64,000 nucleotides of DNA from Sediminispirochaeta bajacaliforniensis DSM 16054 (GTDB lineage Bacteria > Spirochaetota > Spirochaetia > DSM-16054 > Sediminispirochaetaceae): assembly GCF_000378205.1 (NCBI RefSeq), contig NZ_KB899412.1, positions 62,001 through 126,000 of the forward strand, written 5' to 3'. Under the pieces are notes generated by a model. It worked only from the letters and a program-made list of their open reading frames with translations, was not told the origin of the DNA and searched no databases. The position numbers and the translations under genes are program-made. Below, piece by piece: positions 1 through 9,112 of the stretch. Position 1 is the first letter of the stretch; each line of letters opens with the position of its first letter.

Positions 1-41
1 ATTGAATACCGCTTCCGAAAAGGATGGTAAAGGAGTCGGCC

Positions 42-1202
42 ATGGATGAAAGAACAGAAATAGCGGGAGAACCCTCTTTCGGACTGATGAATAGCTTGGT
101 AGAACTATTTGTTACCGAACGAGGGGCCCAGATGGCGCCGGTACATTTCTTTCCAAAGGATGCTAACCCGGTTCAGCCCTATCACCTGAGCCCCTGGCAG
201 GGAGAATCTCGCGAGCAGACGGTAGATCAGCCTGCGGTGCTTCGTCCCCTTCGGGGGGATTTTTTCTGCATGCCTTTTGGGGACAACGATGAGCTGCCGG
301 ATGGGATCGGTGAGCATCATCCCCCTCACGGGGAAAGCGCAGGCTCAAAATGGAACCTTGTGTCCCGACAGGAGTCTGCCGATGGACGGTCCACCTTGGA
401 GCTTGAGCTTAGCACTTCCGTCCGACCAGGCTCGATTCGGGCGACGTGGCAGCTGACGGGAGGCGACAGTTGTATCTACACCAGGCACCGCATCGCCGGG
501 AACAGGGGGCCTGTCACACTCGGCCACCATGCCACCCTAACGGGACAAAACGGGCAGCTGCAGATAAAAAGCTCTCCTCTCCTTTTTGGGATGACCAACG
601 CCTACCAGCCCCCCTTCTGTCATGATCGAGAGTATTATTCCCTTGCTTCCGGTGCCTTCTTTGACGACCTGTCGCATGTCCCGACGATCTGGAAAGATCC
701 AGCCTTTACCGATTGTTCTCACTTTCCCGCCCGGGAAGGGTTTGTCGACATCCTGCAGCTCTGTCAGCGGCCGAGCGAAGAACCCGGCTGGATGACCGCC
801 CTCTGCCGTGAGGGGGGCTATCTCTGGTTTTCTTTCAAGAATCTTCGGCTTCTTCCCTCCACCGTCATATGGATGGAAAACCGGGGGCGTCACATGGCTC
901 CCTGGAGCGGCAGGAATGTTTGTATCGGCTTGGAAGATGTGTGCGGTTATCTTGCCCAGGGCCTTGATGCTTCGGCCGCTGATAATCCGCTGAGCCGACG
1001 CGGCCTTGCAACCACCCTTTCCCTTGAGGGAAAAGAGGCGCTTTCTGTTTCCTATATACAAGGGGTGATCCGGCTGTGCGATGGCTTTGATGAAGTCGAT
1101 ACAGTCCTCTTTTCCCCCGAGGGTGCCACCTTTCTTGCAAAATCGGGGAAGCGGCTCTTTTCTCCGGTCCGCTGGCGTTTTTTATTTGGTGAGGATCTTT
1201 GA
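42..1202 (+). CDS. Galactose-mutarotase-like (aldose epimerase fold) hypothetical protein
   Basis: A 386-residue protein that I cannot assign to a characterised enzyme. Its composition (many aromatic and Gly residues, short beta-like segments, 'LGHHATLTG', 'WMENRGRHMAPWSGRNVCIGLED') resembles proteins of the galactose mutarotase-like fold, many of which bind sugars without a known reaction. There is no signal peptide, so it should be cytoplasmic. The ATG at 42 is preferred over the in-frame ATG at 24 because AAAGGAG lies about 6 bases before 42. It runs toward the LacI-type regulator gene, whose stop is 53 bp away on the other strand. The adjacent D-lyxose isomerase and sugar kinase suggest a role in sugar use. 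Function is inferred from fold resemblance and context only. Confidence 0.55.
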   Translation: MDERTEIAGEPSFGLMNSLVELFVTERGAQMAPVHFFPKDANPVQPYHLSPWQGESREQTVDQPAVLRPLRGDFFCMPFGDNDELPDGIGEHHPPHGESAGSKWNLVSRQESADGRSTLELELSTSVRPGSIRATWQLTGGDSCIYTRHRIAGNRGPVTLGHHATLTGQNGQLQIKSSPLLFGMTNAYQPPFCHDREYYSLASGAFFDDLSHVPTIWKDPAFTDCSHFPAREGFVDILQLCQRPSEEPGWMTALCREGGYLWFSFKNLRLLPSTVIWMENRGRHMAPWSGRNVCIGLEDVCGYLAQGLDASAADNPLSRRGLATTLSLEGKEALSVSYIQGVIRLCDGFDEVDTVLFSPEGATFLAKSGKRLFSPVRWRFLFGEDL

Positions 1203-1208
1203 TTTCCT

Positions 1209-1228
1209 TACTGTTACGAATATTGGTG
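1209..1228 (+). repeat. Copy A of a dispersed 20-bp intergenic repeat
   Basis: TACTGTTACGAATATTGGTG lies between the convergent stops of the mutarotase-like gene and the LacI gene. It shares 19 of 20 bases with the copy at 14363-14382, and related copies lie at 12762, 24495 and 24624. All lie outside genes. No partner inverted copy is seen nearby. Confidence 0.5.
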
Positions 1229-1254
1229 GTGAAAGGGCATAATGCTCTTTTGGC

Positions 1255-2247
1255 TTACCCTGCTTCACAGACGATGTGCTGTGAGGGAAGATCCGGCTGA
1301 CGGATGACATCGAGAAGAAGTTTGGATGCTGCTTCCCCCATCTTCTTATGGGGATGGGGAATATCCTCCATGGAAGCCTCGACCCACCGGGGAGTTTCGC
1401 CAAATCGAATGATCCTTGCATCGAAGTGGTGAGTACGCAGGATCCAGGAAAGCTTATCCGCCAGACCGCTGGTCGTGACGAAAAAGGTGTCGACCGGTGA
1501 AGCGCTTCTCATCACTTCCACTGTCTGCTTCTCGAGATCATCACTTTCGGGATTGAGAGAAAAGAGGGAGATGATCGTTTCTGCCATTCTCGCTGCTCGT
1601 ACCGCTTCCCGGTAACCGGCAAGTCGGGCATCGATGGATGATGCAGCAAGGGCAAGGGAAACGCAGCACACATTCCTGGCCCCCTGACGTATCGCTTTGC
1701 TGACCGCGTTTCTCGCAGCTTTCCGGTCGTTCTGGAGAACCGTATGGGTTTCAAGCCCCTCGATGGTGCGATCGACAACGACGAAGGGATACCCTTGTCT
1801 CAGCAAGCCCTCAATATGGGATCCGTCGTAAGGCGCCGCTCCATGGAAGGGCATGGTCGGGATGAGAATGATACCATCGACTCCCTGCCACACCATCTTT
1901 TCGATCACGGAACATTCCCGTTTGTTGTCGAAGCGACTGGTCGAGATCATAAGGGAATATCCCCGCTCGTAGAGCACCGATTCGATGCCCCGAATGATGT
2001 TGTTCATAAAGGATTCGAAAACATCGGGGAAAACCGCTCCGATAATATCGCTTCGACCACGATTAAGCGCCTTTGCAAAGTAGTTGGGCTTATAGGAGGT
2101 CTTTTTAACGTAATCCAGGACCATCTGCTGGGTTTCCCGACTGATGCGGTATTCATCGCCTCTTCCCTGGAGCACCAGAGATACGGTAGTGCGCGAGAGC
2201 CCGAGATGCTCGGCCACCTCCTTCATGGTCCTTGTCGATTTAGCCAT
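1255..2247 (-). CDS. LacI-family transcriptional regulator
   Basis: A 330-residue LacI/GalR repressor. The N-terminal helix-turn-helix is clear ('MKEVAEHLGLSRTTVSLVL', then 'ISRETQQMVLDYVKKTSYKPNYFAKAL' as second and hinge helices). A periplasmic-binding-protein-like effector domain follows ('IIGAVFPDVFESFMNNIIRGIE', 'VDGIILIP', 'PFVVVDR'). It is divergent from the D-lyxose isomerase gene, so it likely controls that sugar operon and itself; the effector is probably a pentose or phosphosugar. The ATG at 2247 is chosen because the family normally starts a few residues before the helix-turn-helix; a GTG at 2265 adds six residues. Neither has a Shine-Dalgarno sequence. A GATAAT -10 at 2258-2263 would give an almost leaderless message from 2247. 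Confidence 0.9.
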   Translation of the reverse strand: MAKSTRTMKEVAEHLGLSRTTVSLVLQGRGDEYRISRETQQMVLDYVKKTSYKPNYFAKALNRGRSDIIGAVFPDVFESFMNNIIRGIESVLYERGYSLMISTSRFDNKRECSVIEKMVWQGVDGIILIPTMPFHGAAPYDGSHIEGLLRQGYPFVVVDRTIEGLETHTVLQNDRKAARNAVSKAIRQGARNVCCVSLALAASSIDARLAGYREAVRAARMAETIISLFSLNPESDDLEKQTVEVMRSASPVDTFFVTTSGLADKLSWILRTHHFDARIIRFGETPRWVEASMEDIPHPHKKMGEAASKLLLDVIRQPDLPSQHIVCEAG

Positions 2248-2262
2248 TAGGGATGAAATTAT

Positions 2263-2302
2263 CACTTGTCAGCCGTAGTTACAAGTGCTAAACTACGTTA
2301 GC
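2263..2302 (+). promoter_or_regulatory. Divergent promoter and candidate LacI operators of the lyxose operon
   Basis: On the plus strand TTGTCA (2266-2271), 17 bases and TAAACT (2289-2294) form a promoter for the isomerase gene. Two inverted repeats overlap it: CACTTGT/ACAAGTG (2263-2269 and 2281-2287, 11-base spacer) and GCTAA/TTAGC (2287-2302, 6-base spacer). The second covers the -10 box, as expected of a LacI-type repressor site. On the minus strand TTGTAA (2279-2284) and GATAAT (2258-2263) could drive the regulator gene. Confidence 0.6.
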
Positions 2303-2316
2303 TATGGAGGAACAAT

Positions 2317-2991
2317 ATGAAACGAAGTGAAATAAATGCAATCATCGAAGGGGCGCAAGCCTTTTTTAGTGAACAGGGGTTCCATCTGCCAGAATGGGCA
2401 TTCTGGAACCCTGAACAGTGGGCCGCACATAAAAACGAATGTAAGGAAATTTTCGACTGTAAGCTTGGCTGGGATATCACCGATTTCGGTTCAGGGCGAT
2501 TTGAAACCAGGGGACTGACCCTGTTTACCCTGCGAAATGGCCTTGAAGGAAGCTATCCAAAGCCCTATGCGGAGAAAATCATGGTGGTTGGAGAGGAGCA
2601 GGAGACTCCTTTTCACTTTCACTGGAATAAGATGGAGGATATCATCAACAGGGGAGGTGGGAAGCTCGCTTTTGAACTCTATATGTCGGATGCACAGGAC
2701 GGCTTCTCCACGCAGAGCGTTACTGTATCCGTCGATGGTGTAAAACGGACCCTGAAGGCAGGCGAGCGACTTGTTCTTGATTCCGGATCGAGCCTGAGCC
2801 TTCCCCAGCGCCTATATCATCGCTTTTTCGCCGTAAAGGGATACGGAAAGGTAATGTGCGGAGAGGTCAGCATGGTAAATGACGACGACAGCGACAATCG
2901 TTTCAAGGAGGAACTTGGGCGCTTTCCTGCCATTGATGAGGATGTACCTCCCACGCGGCTTATGGTCGGCGATTACCGGAGATTTGCATGA
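2317..2991 (+). CDS. D-lyxose ketol-isomerase (cupin type)
   Basis: A 224-residue cytoplasmic metal-dependent isomerase of the D-lyxose isomerase family (EC 5.3.1.15), which interconverts D-lyxose and D-xylulose and often D-mannose and D-fructose. The cupin metal site is visible: H100 and H102 in 'PFHFHWNKMEDI', a Glu in the same segment, and H168 in 'QRLYHRF'. The family phrase 'NRGGGKLAFELY' follows the first motif. A GGAGG sequence at 2306-2310 is six bases before the ATG. The gene overlaps the kinase gene downstream by ATGA, so both are translated together. Regulation is probably by the divergent LacI protein through the palindromes at 2263-2302. The exact sugar is not fixed by sequence. 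Confidence 0.9.
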   Translation: MKRSEINAIIEGAQAFFSEQGFHLPEWAFWNPEQWAAHKNECKEIFDCKLGWDITDFGSGRFETRGLTLFTLRNGLEGSYPKPYAEKIMVVGEEQETPFHFHWNKMEDIINRGGGKLAFELYMSDAQDGFSTQSVTVSVDGVKRTLKAGERLVLDSGSSLSLPQRLYHRFFAVKGYGKVMCGEVSMVNDDDSDNRFKEELGRFPAIDEDVPPTRLMVGDYRRFA

Positions 2992-4157
2992 AAATTACGG
3001 CTACGGGGTGCTGCCTGATCGATGTACTCTATCGGGAGATATCCTATGCCGGAGATGCCTTTTGCCGCCTTCTTTCCCGGGTCCCGGGAGACGGCGGCCT
3101 CATTCCCGGAGGCCTCGTTCTCGCCAATGACCTCGAGGCCTTTGCAGGCCGCCCCTTTCCCGAACTTTTATACGAAATAAGCGGTGGTACGGAGCCCACG
3201 GCCGTGAATCTGGGAGGACCTGCCATTGTCGCCCTGGTTCATGCGGCACAGCTTCTCGAGAAGCAGGGGGTGGAGAGTCGATTCTACGGTATTGTCGGTG
3301 ATGATCCCCTTGCCGGGCAGATCAAGTCCTTTATCGGAGAAACACCGATACAGGCGTTTTTCCAATACATGGATAAGAGTCCTTCGCCTTCTACCGTCGT
3401 CCTGGCAGACCCTTACGCCCTGGAAGGGAAGGGGGAGCGTAGCTTTGTCCATACCATCGGGGCGGCGGAACATCTTGCCGTGGAACAGTTTCCTGACGAT
3501 TTTTATGATACCGATATCCTTCTTATCGGAGGTTCGGCCCTTGTTCCTCCGCTCCACGCCGCTCTTACCCCGCTTCTTAAAAGGGCGAAAGAGCACGGAG
3601 CCCTGACTATTGTGGGGACGGTGTATGATTTCCGAAGCCAAAAGCGTGACCCAAAGGGAATATGGCCTCTGGGAGATCGGGACAGCTATCGGTTTATCGA
3701 TCTTTTGGTCTGTGATGAAGAAGAGGCCCTTCGCCTGAGTGCCACGACACGTATCGAAGATGCCGCGAACCGCTTTATCGACTGGGGGGTCGGTGCTTTG
3801 GTCATCACCCGGGGGGCAAGGCATTATCTTCTTTGGTCGGGGGGAAAGCAATTCCTTTCCCACGAGATGGCCATGCTGCCCGTCAGCCGCTGGGTCGACG
3901 ATCGACTTGCTGCAGATCCTTCATTGAAAGGGGACACCACCGGATGTGGAGATAACTTCCTTGGTGGCCTTGTCGCCTCGTCTGCAATGCAGCTTCCCAA
4001 AAAACCCTCGTTACGTGAGGCGGCCGCCTGGGCCGCCGCCAGCGGGGGCTTTGCCTGTTTCTACCACGGGGGCACCTATCACCAGAAGCGGAAAGGGGAA
4101 AAACGGCGGCTTCTGGAGCCGATTGTCTTCTCATATCGAAGGCAGATCGGAGACTGA
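2988..4157 (+). CDS. PfkB-family carbohydrate kinase
   Basis: A 389-residue sugar or nucleoside kinase of the ribokinase/PfkB superfamily. The C-terminal signature with the catalytic Asp is 'GDTTGCGDNFLGGLVAS' (about residues 314-330). The N-terminal part holds the Gly-rich sugar-binding segments ('GGTEPTAVNLGGPAIVALVHAA', 'FYGIVGDDPLAG'). It is longer than ribokinase (about 310 residues), with extra sequence around 'SRWVDDRLAADPSLKG'. The start overlaps the isomerase stop (ATGA). In context it likely phosphorylates the ketose made by the isomerase, such as D-xylulose or D-fructose, but the substrate is an inference. Confidence 0.85.
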   Translation: MKITATGCCLIDVLYREISYAGDAFCRLLSRVPGDGGLIPGGLVLANDLEAFAGRPFPELLYEISGGTEPTAVNLGGPAIVALVHAAQLLEKQGVESRFYGIVGDDPLAGQIKSFIGETPIQAFFQYMDKSPSPSTVVLADPYALEGKGERSFVHTIGAAEHLAVEQFPDDFYDTDILLIGGSALVPPLHAALTPLLKRAKEHGALTIVGTVYDFRSQKRDPKGIWPLGDRDSYRFIDLLVCDEEEALRLSATTRIEDAANRFIDWGVGALVITRGARHYLLWSGGKQFLSHEMAMLPVSRWVDDRLAADPSLKGDTTGCGDNFLGGLVASSAMQLPKKPSLREAAAWAAASGGFACFYHGGTYHQKRKGEKRRLLEPIVFSYRRQIGD

Positions 4158-4219
4158 AGCTCTTCCCTTGATGGGGTAAACTAGCTATCCTCAAGAAAAA
4201 AAGGTAGAGGGAGGATGCT

Positions 4220-5578
4220 ATGCGCGAAACTGTGGGGGGAAATAGCCTTGATCCCCTTTTGAGGGAGCCTGTTCCTCGTCTTGTTCGGACCATCGGCATA
4301 CCGGCTGCCGTAGGCTTTCTCTTCAATACCGGGTTTAATGTGGTTGATACCTGGTATGCGGGAATGCTCTCTACAAGTACCCTTGCGGCCTTGAGCCTCT
4401 CCTTTCCCCTTTTTTTTATTATCATTGCCTTTACCGAAGGTTTTTCCGTCGGGGTCACCGCTGTTGTCGGAAACGAATATGGCGCCGGGCGCGAGACCTC
4501 CGGTCGCTTTGTCTCCGCCCAGGTCTTTTCCCTGGGGATCATTCTTTCATTGTTGCTCACGCTTGTGGGGGAGCTTGCCGCATCACCGCTCTTCCACCTG
4601 CTTGGCGCAGACGGGGATTATCTTTCCAAGGCCCTGGCCTATATGCGAATCATCTTTGCAGGTGCTCTGTTTTTCCTCTTTAATGGTGCGATAAACGGCA
4701 TTCTGCGTGCTCATGGCGATACCAAAAGCTATCGCAATGTCCTGATTGCCGGTTTTCTTTTGAACCTTCTTCTCGACCCTCTTTTCATCTTCGGCTGGCT
4801 TGGTATTCCCCGGATGGGCATTCGCGGGCTTGCCTTTGCGACGATCCTGGTTCAGGCCCTTGGTATGTCCTACATGCTGTATCGGCTGCAAAAGTATACA
4901 CGCTTCGCTGGGGCACATCGACATGACTTTCTTCCCCGTCCCTCGGCATGGCTCCAGTTACTCGGACAAGGGGTGCCTGCTACTTTGAACTCTCTCACCG
5001 TGGGGGTAGGGATTTTCGTCATTACCTGGTTTCTCGGACAATTCGGCGAAAGGGCCGTTGCCGCTTATGGGGCCGCAGTGAGGATCGAGCAGATTGCTCT
5101 GCTCCCTACGATTGGAATTTCTACGGCGGTACTGAGTATTTCGGCGCGCAATAGCGGTGCCGCTCTTTTCCATAGGGTGAAAGAGACCGAGATATCGGCG
5201 CTCAAATACGGTCTTGTCCTTCTCGTTCCAGCTGCCTTTTTCCTTTTAGCCGCACCGGTGCTTGTCGGATTTTTTAGCAGCGACCAAGAGGTCATTGCTA
5301 TTGGGGCCCGTTATCTGCGTATCGATTCCCTGACCCTTTACGCTTATGTTGTTCTTTCGGTCCATGTCTCCCTGCTTCAGGGCCTGAAAAGACCGCGTTT
5401 TGCCATCGCCATCGGGCTCTTCAGACAGCTGCTTGTACCTGTCCCTCTTTTCTGGCTCCTTTCTAAGACCGCAGGCCTTGGGGTAAGCGGGGTCTTCTGG
5501 GGAATCTTTGCGGTAACCTGGATGGCGGCAGTGATCGCGGCCCTTTACTGTCGGCATATACTTTCTGAATATGCCTAA
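4220..5578 (+). CDS. MATE-family multidrug/metabolite efflux transporter
   Basis: A 452-residue inner-membrane protein with about twelve hydrophobic helices in two homologous halves. It carries the MATE features 'GFLFNTGFNVVDTWYAGML' in helix 1 and 'GVPATLNSLTVGVGIFVITWFLGQFGE' at the start of the second half. It exchanges cations (Na+ or H+) for organic substrates. A strong Shine-Dalgarno sequence (GAGGGAGG, 4207-4214) sits five bases before the ATG. It lies 62 bp after the kinase gene and could belong to the same transcript, although its cargo need not be a sugar. It converges on the SBF-like transporter gene. Confidence 0.9.
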   Translation: MRETVGGNSLDPLLREPVPRLVRTIGIPAAVGFLFNTGFNVVDTWYAGMLSTSTLAALSLSFPLFFIIIAFTEGFSVGVTAVVGNEYGAGRETSGRFVSAQVFSLGIILSLLLTLVGELAASPLFHLLGADGDYLSKALAYMRIIFAGALFFLFNGAINGILRAHGDTKSYRNVLIAGFLLNLLLDPLFIFGWLGIPRMGIRGLAFATILVQALGMSYMLYRLQKYTRFAGAHRHDFLPRPSAWLQLLGQGVPATLNSLTVGVGIFVITWFLGQFGERAVAAYGAAVRIEQIALLPTIGISTAVLSISARNSGAALFHRVKETEISALKYGLVLLVPAAFFLLAAPVLVGFFSSDQEVIAIGARYLRIDSLTLYAYVVLSVHVSLLQGLKRPRFAIAIGLFRQLLVPVPLFWLLSKTAGLGVSGVFWGIFAVTWMAAVIAALYCRHILSEYA

Positions 5579-5652
5579 TTTACATATGCGGAAAAATGGT
5601 TTCCTATCGGCGGCCTCTTTCACTGAACGGCCTTGGTGTATTCATGTGTGAT

Positions 5653-6603
5653 TCATATTTTTTGCTTTGGCAAAATTCGTACAACAACAAAAGCAGCACC
5701 TACCATTATTAAAATATAATAGAAAATTATCAGGAGGGAAACGGAAGAGACTATTTCCACATTCTTCGGGAAATAGATCGTTGCAAGAGGAATTCCCATT
5801 CCCATTGTTTTCTGCGTTCCTGTAAAGATAGAACAGACTTGGTCCTTCCGTGAAAATTTACAACCAACGGTCAAAAGTGATACCAGCAGTAAAAGTAATG
5901 AACAAAAGGCAAATACGCCAATCAGGGGTATCGAAAGCAAATGGAAGTATTCAAGAAGATCTCCTTTACAAAAGGTTGCCGCCAATTTCATATAGAGAAT
6001 AAAGAATATCCCATAATAGGTAACAATTCCCGGAATACGGCCCAATAACACATGCCTCTGGCGCAAAAACTGTCCGATAGCAAAGGGGATAATCATTTTC
6101 TGACATAAATTTTCCACTACCTGTGAGAAAGGGATAACAGAGATAAATTGAGTTGCCAGTAACGTAGAAAGTAACAAGGGGGTAAGGAGCAGCCCCAAAA
6201 ATTGCGAAACAATTGAATTGTACAATGCTCCAACAGTATTACCTCCGTATTCCTTCGTCAGCATAATGCAGGACGTTATGGTAGTGGGTAAACAACCGAG
6301 AAACAACAGACCTATAGCATATTCCAAATGGGAATATCGCATGACAGCATGAAAAATACCATAAGCCAGTATAGGTGAAAGGCCAAACAAGGAAAATTGC
6401 GAAAAAAGGATAAGTTTCCAGTTCCTTAATCCTACCAACAATTGCCGGGAGTCTGTTGTTATCCCCATTCCGACATACATAAGCATAATCGTAACCGTAG
6501 CGAACATTTCATGCGAGTTCAGCATTCCGCCAAAATCACGCAGGAACCACGTAATAAAAAGTGTAATAGCCAACACAAGGAAAAAATTAATATGTCGATC
6601 CAT
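5653..6603 (-). CDS. SBF-like (bile acid:Na+ symporter superfamily) transporter
   Basis: A 316-residue inner-membrane protein with about ten predicted helices. It resembles the SBF-like/YfeH branch of the bile acid:sodium symporter superfamily ('FLGCLPTTITSCIMLTKEYGGNTVGALYNSIVSQFLG' region with the crossing-helix motif, and 'FTGTQKTMGMGIPLATIYFP'). Such proteins usually import organic anions with Na+; the substrate is unknown. AAGGTGG lies seven bases before the ATG. The gene is AT-rich compared with the MATE gene beside it and shares this with the GH4 and ABC genes upstream. It is separated from them by a terminator at 6757-6786, so it has its own promoter. Confidence 0.8.
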   Translation of the reverse strand: MDRHINFFLVLAITLFITWFLRDFGGMLNSHEMFATVTIMLMYVGMGITTDSRQLLVGLRNWKLILFSQFSLFGLSPILAYGIFHAVMRYSHLEYAIGLLFLGCLPTTITSCIMLTKEYGGNTVGALYNSIVSQFLGLLLTPLLLSTLLATQFISVIPFSQVVENLCQKMIIPFAIGQFLRQRHVLLGRIPGIVTYYGIFFILYMKLAATFCKGDLLEYFHLLSIPLIGVFAFCSLLLLLVSLLTVGCKFSRKDQVCSIFTGTQKTMGMGIPLATIYFPKNVEIVSSVSLLIIFYYILIMVGAAFVVVRILPKQKI

Positions 6604-6756
6604 GTAATATCCACCTTACTTTCTTGCCAAAAAAATCACACAGGACTCATTTTCAGGGGTTTTTATTATCAGTGTTAAATAAAAATACTTTCTTTTGAAA
6701 TATTGGGTAGAAAATATTCCCTCCGTAATATTGTTGCAAAATCAGACGGAAAACAA

Positions 6757-6786
6757 TCGATACAGAGGATAAGCCCTCTGTATCGA
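6757..6786 (-). terminator. Rho-independent terminator after the GH4 gene
   Basis: A perfect 12-bp inverted repeat (TCGATACAGAGG at 6757-6768 and its complement at 6775-6786, 6-base loop) lies 71 bp after the GH4 stop. On the minus strand it is followed by a T-rich stretch (TTGTTTT). Confidence 0.75.
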
Positions 6787-6857
6787 CTTCAAACATATTC
6801 AAAAGAAGTACAATCCGTTTTTTACATAAAACACAATTACACGAATAAAAGGCAACC

Positions 6858-8219
6858 TCATCCTAAATAATCAAGCCAAGGCTTTTGCCTATCTATCATA
6901 ATGTCTACTAATTCGGGAAGACACCGACACTGGTCAACGACAGGATTGGCCATCAATGCTTGAATGACATATTCTTTCCGACTAGTCAGCACAGCTTCAG
7001 CAATCAGGTCATATACACCACAATAATTACGAAGCAGTGCCGCAAAGCCTTTGGGATAGGCAGGAAATTTTACCCCTTTTATTCCCGATGCCGAAACGAT
7101 GCCTGGTACTTCAACGGCAATCCATGAAGGAAGTTCAGGTATCAGATCCTCATTAAGAATATTGACAGCCGGTTCTTCATAAGAAGCAGCCCCCTTTAAA
7201 AGCGCCTCAAGTATATACACCAATCGTTCGTGTGTTTCCGTACCGATTTTTGGTTCATTTCGAGAGAGCATTATTTGGTAGAACTCGTAGAAATCCTTGA
7301 TACCTTTGTGATCAGCGATTTCCCAGGCCCAAGAAATATATTCCCCTATATGGCTGTCACCTGTAATCGGCAATAAACGATATCGTTCCAAAATGGTCTT
7401 AAAAAGCGTGCGATCAGCCCAAGACTTGGAACTGCGGGTACCGGCAAGTAACGATCGCCTGTCGCTTCCCTCTGTTTGTTCAACAGATCCTCCCTTTTGT
7501 ACATACGAGAGCAGATCGGAATATCCAGGTTCCCGTTCAAAAAAAGCAGGGGCCCTCTCAAGGATATCAGGATAGGCATCTTTGCCCGTCGACCGATAGG
7601 AAGCTTCAAGCAGAACACTGAAATGATTCAAACCTGCAGCCCGGAGAGCAATATCTTCGTAGGGGGTATCCAGAATTATCGGCACATAACGTTTCAACGA
7701 AGCTATTTCGTGGCACATTCCGATGAATTTAAGTTGAGGATACTTTCGCAACACTGCTGTCGTTATTGCTGTCATCGGATTGGAATAATTGAATACATAG
7801 GCATTAGGACAAAATTGCATTACATCATCACAAATTTCCACAATCACCGGAGTGATGCGAAGAGAATGGAATACCCCACCAGCTCCACCGTTCTCCCCAT
7901 AAACCTGATGAATTCCATATTGCTGTGGGATGGTCCAATCTTGATTCCAAAGAGGAAATCGTTTACCGACCTCAATGGAGATGACCACGACATCGGCATC
8001 CCGCAGGGCTTCTTTCCTGTCAGTGTATGCCTGGACCAAAAATGGTTTGCCACTTTCCTCCAGGAAAGATGTTGCAATCTTTTGTACATGAGCCAGTGCT
8101 TTCTCGTCGATATCGACGATGTCAATTTCGCTTCCTTCCAGAGCCTGGCTCTGAAACAAATCACCCAAGGTACCCAATCCGAATTGAGCACTTCCCGCTC
8201 CAATCAACACAATTTTCAT
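6858..8219 (-). CDS. Glycoside hydrolase family 4 (alpha-glycosidase, NAD+ and Mn2+ dependent)
   Basis: A 453-residue cytoplasmic GH4 enzyme. The N-terminal NAD-binding Rossmann motif is 'VLIGAGSAQFGLGTLGDL'. The family's catalytic and metal segments follow: 'NYSNPM', 'IGMCHEIASLKR' with the metal-binding Cys-His, and 'GLNHFSVLL' with the second metal-binding His. GH4 enzymes cleave alpha-glucosides, alpha-galactosides or glycosiduronic acids by an oxidation-elimination route; which one applies cannot be read here. The start at 8219 is chosen because AAAGGAG precedes it by eight bases and the Rossmann motif begins at once. An upstream open extension to 8471 only overlaps the permease gene. 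It is the last gene of the ABC operon and likely hydrolyses the imported sugar. Confidence 0.88.
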   Translation of the reverse strand: MKIVLIGAGSAQFGLGTLGDLFQSQALEGSEIDIVDIDEKALAHVQKIATSFLEESGKPFLVQAYTDRKEALRDADVVVISIEVGKRFPLWNQDWTIPQQYGIHQVYGENGGAGGVFHSLRITPVIVEICDDVMQFCPNAYVFNYSNPMTAITTAVLRKYPQLKFIGMCHEIASLKRYVPIILDTPYEDIALRAAGLNHFSVLLEASYRSTGKDAYPDILERAPAFFEREPGYSDLLSYVQKGGSVEQTEGSDRRSLLAGTRSSKSWADRTLFKTILERYRLLPITGDSHIGEYISWAWEIADHKGIKDFYEFYQIMLSRNEPKIGTETHERLVYILEALLKGAASYEEPAVNILNEDLIPELPSWIAVEVPGIVSASGIKGVKFPAYPKGFAALLRNYCGVYDLIAEAVLTSRKEYVIQALMANPVVDQCRCLPELVDIMIDRQKPWLDYLG

Positions 8220-8248
8220 GATAAAGCTCCTTTCTAACTCAATAGAAA

Positions 8249-9112
8249 TTATTGTTTTATTGCACCAGAAGTTAATCCTGCAACGAGTTTTTTCTGAAAT
8301 ACAATCACAAGGATTAACAAAGGTAGCGTAATGACGACAGATGCAGCCATGATTTCGCCAAAAGGATATTGTCGGGAAACGGTTCCGCTGAACATGGCAA
8401 TGGCAACGGGAATAGTTCTCGATTTTGGGGAAACCGAAGAAAACGTCAGTGCAAATAGATATTCGTTCCAAGCCGCGATGAAGGCAAGCAACCCTGTAGT
8501 AACAGCGGCGGGTATCGTAAGTGGAAGTAAAATATCAAAAAAACTTTGAAATGGCGTAGCTCCATCAACATAAGCCGCCTCAAGGAGCGATGATGGAAGT
8601 TGCCGATAATATGATGTCATGACCCAAACAGTAAAAGGTAGTGTAAACAGAAAATAAGATAAAATCATGCTTTGTATTGCTGATATATGCAGAAACCGTA
8701 TTACGGAATATAACCCACTAAGAACCGAGACTCGAGGAAACATTGTCATAGTAAGAATGAGATACAGGATAATCTTTTTCCCCCGAAAATACAATTTTGC
8801 AAGAGCATAGGCTGAAAAAGAACCAAGGAGCAAGGAAACCAGTGTCACTACTCCGGCAACAATAATGGAATTTGCAATGCTATGAAGGAAAAGGGTGTTC
8901 TTCAATACTGCCTGATAATTGATTGAGGAAGGTAGGAATTTCATTGAAATATGATCCAAGGGAACCAGTGTAGCAGGAGTCATCATCAATTGATTTTCCG
9001 TTTTCATTGATGTATTTACCATCCAGTAGAACGGAAAAAATACAAGCAAAATAAAAAAGAAAAGGAAAATGCAAAAAATCGTATTATAAATTATCTGGTT
9101 TTTCTTAATCAT
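8249..9112 (-). CDS. Sugar ABC transporter permease (MalG-like)
   Basis: A 287-residue inner-membrane permease of the carbohydrate-uptake-1 ABC family. It has six hydrophobic helices and the cytoplasmic EAA loop that docks the ATPase ('EAAYVDGATPFQSFFDILLPLTIPA', about residues 178-202). The C-terminus 'LTSGAIKQ' is typical of MalG-like subunits. Its start overlaps the end of the MalF-like gene by 8 bp, so the two are coupled. No ATPase gene lies in this operon; such importers often share a genome-encoded MsmK/MalK-type ATPase. Confidence 0.92.
   Translation of the reverse strand: MIKKNQIIYNTIFCIFLFFFILLVFFPFYWMVNTSMKTENQLMMTPATLVPLDHISMKFLPSSINYQAVLKNTLFLHSIANSIIVAGVVTLVSLLLGSFSAYALAKLYFRGKKIILYLILTMTMFPRVSVLSGLYSVIRFLHISAIQSMILSYFLFTLPFTVWVMTSYYRQLPSSLLEAAYVDGATPFQSFFDILLPLTIPAAVTTGLLAFIAAWNEYLFALTFSSVSPKSRTIPVAIAMFSGTVSRQYPFGEIMAASVVITLPLLILVIVFQKKLVAGLTSGAIKQ

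Noticed and set aside
8220-8471. N-terminal extension of the GH4 protein
   Set aside because: It overlaps the MalG-like permease gene and has no likeness to GH4; a good ribosome site and the Rossmann motif start at 8219.
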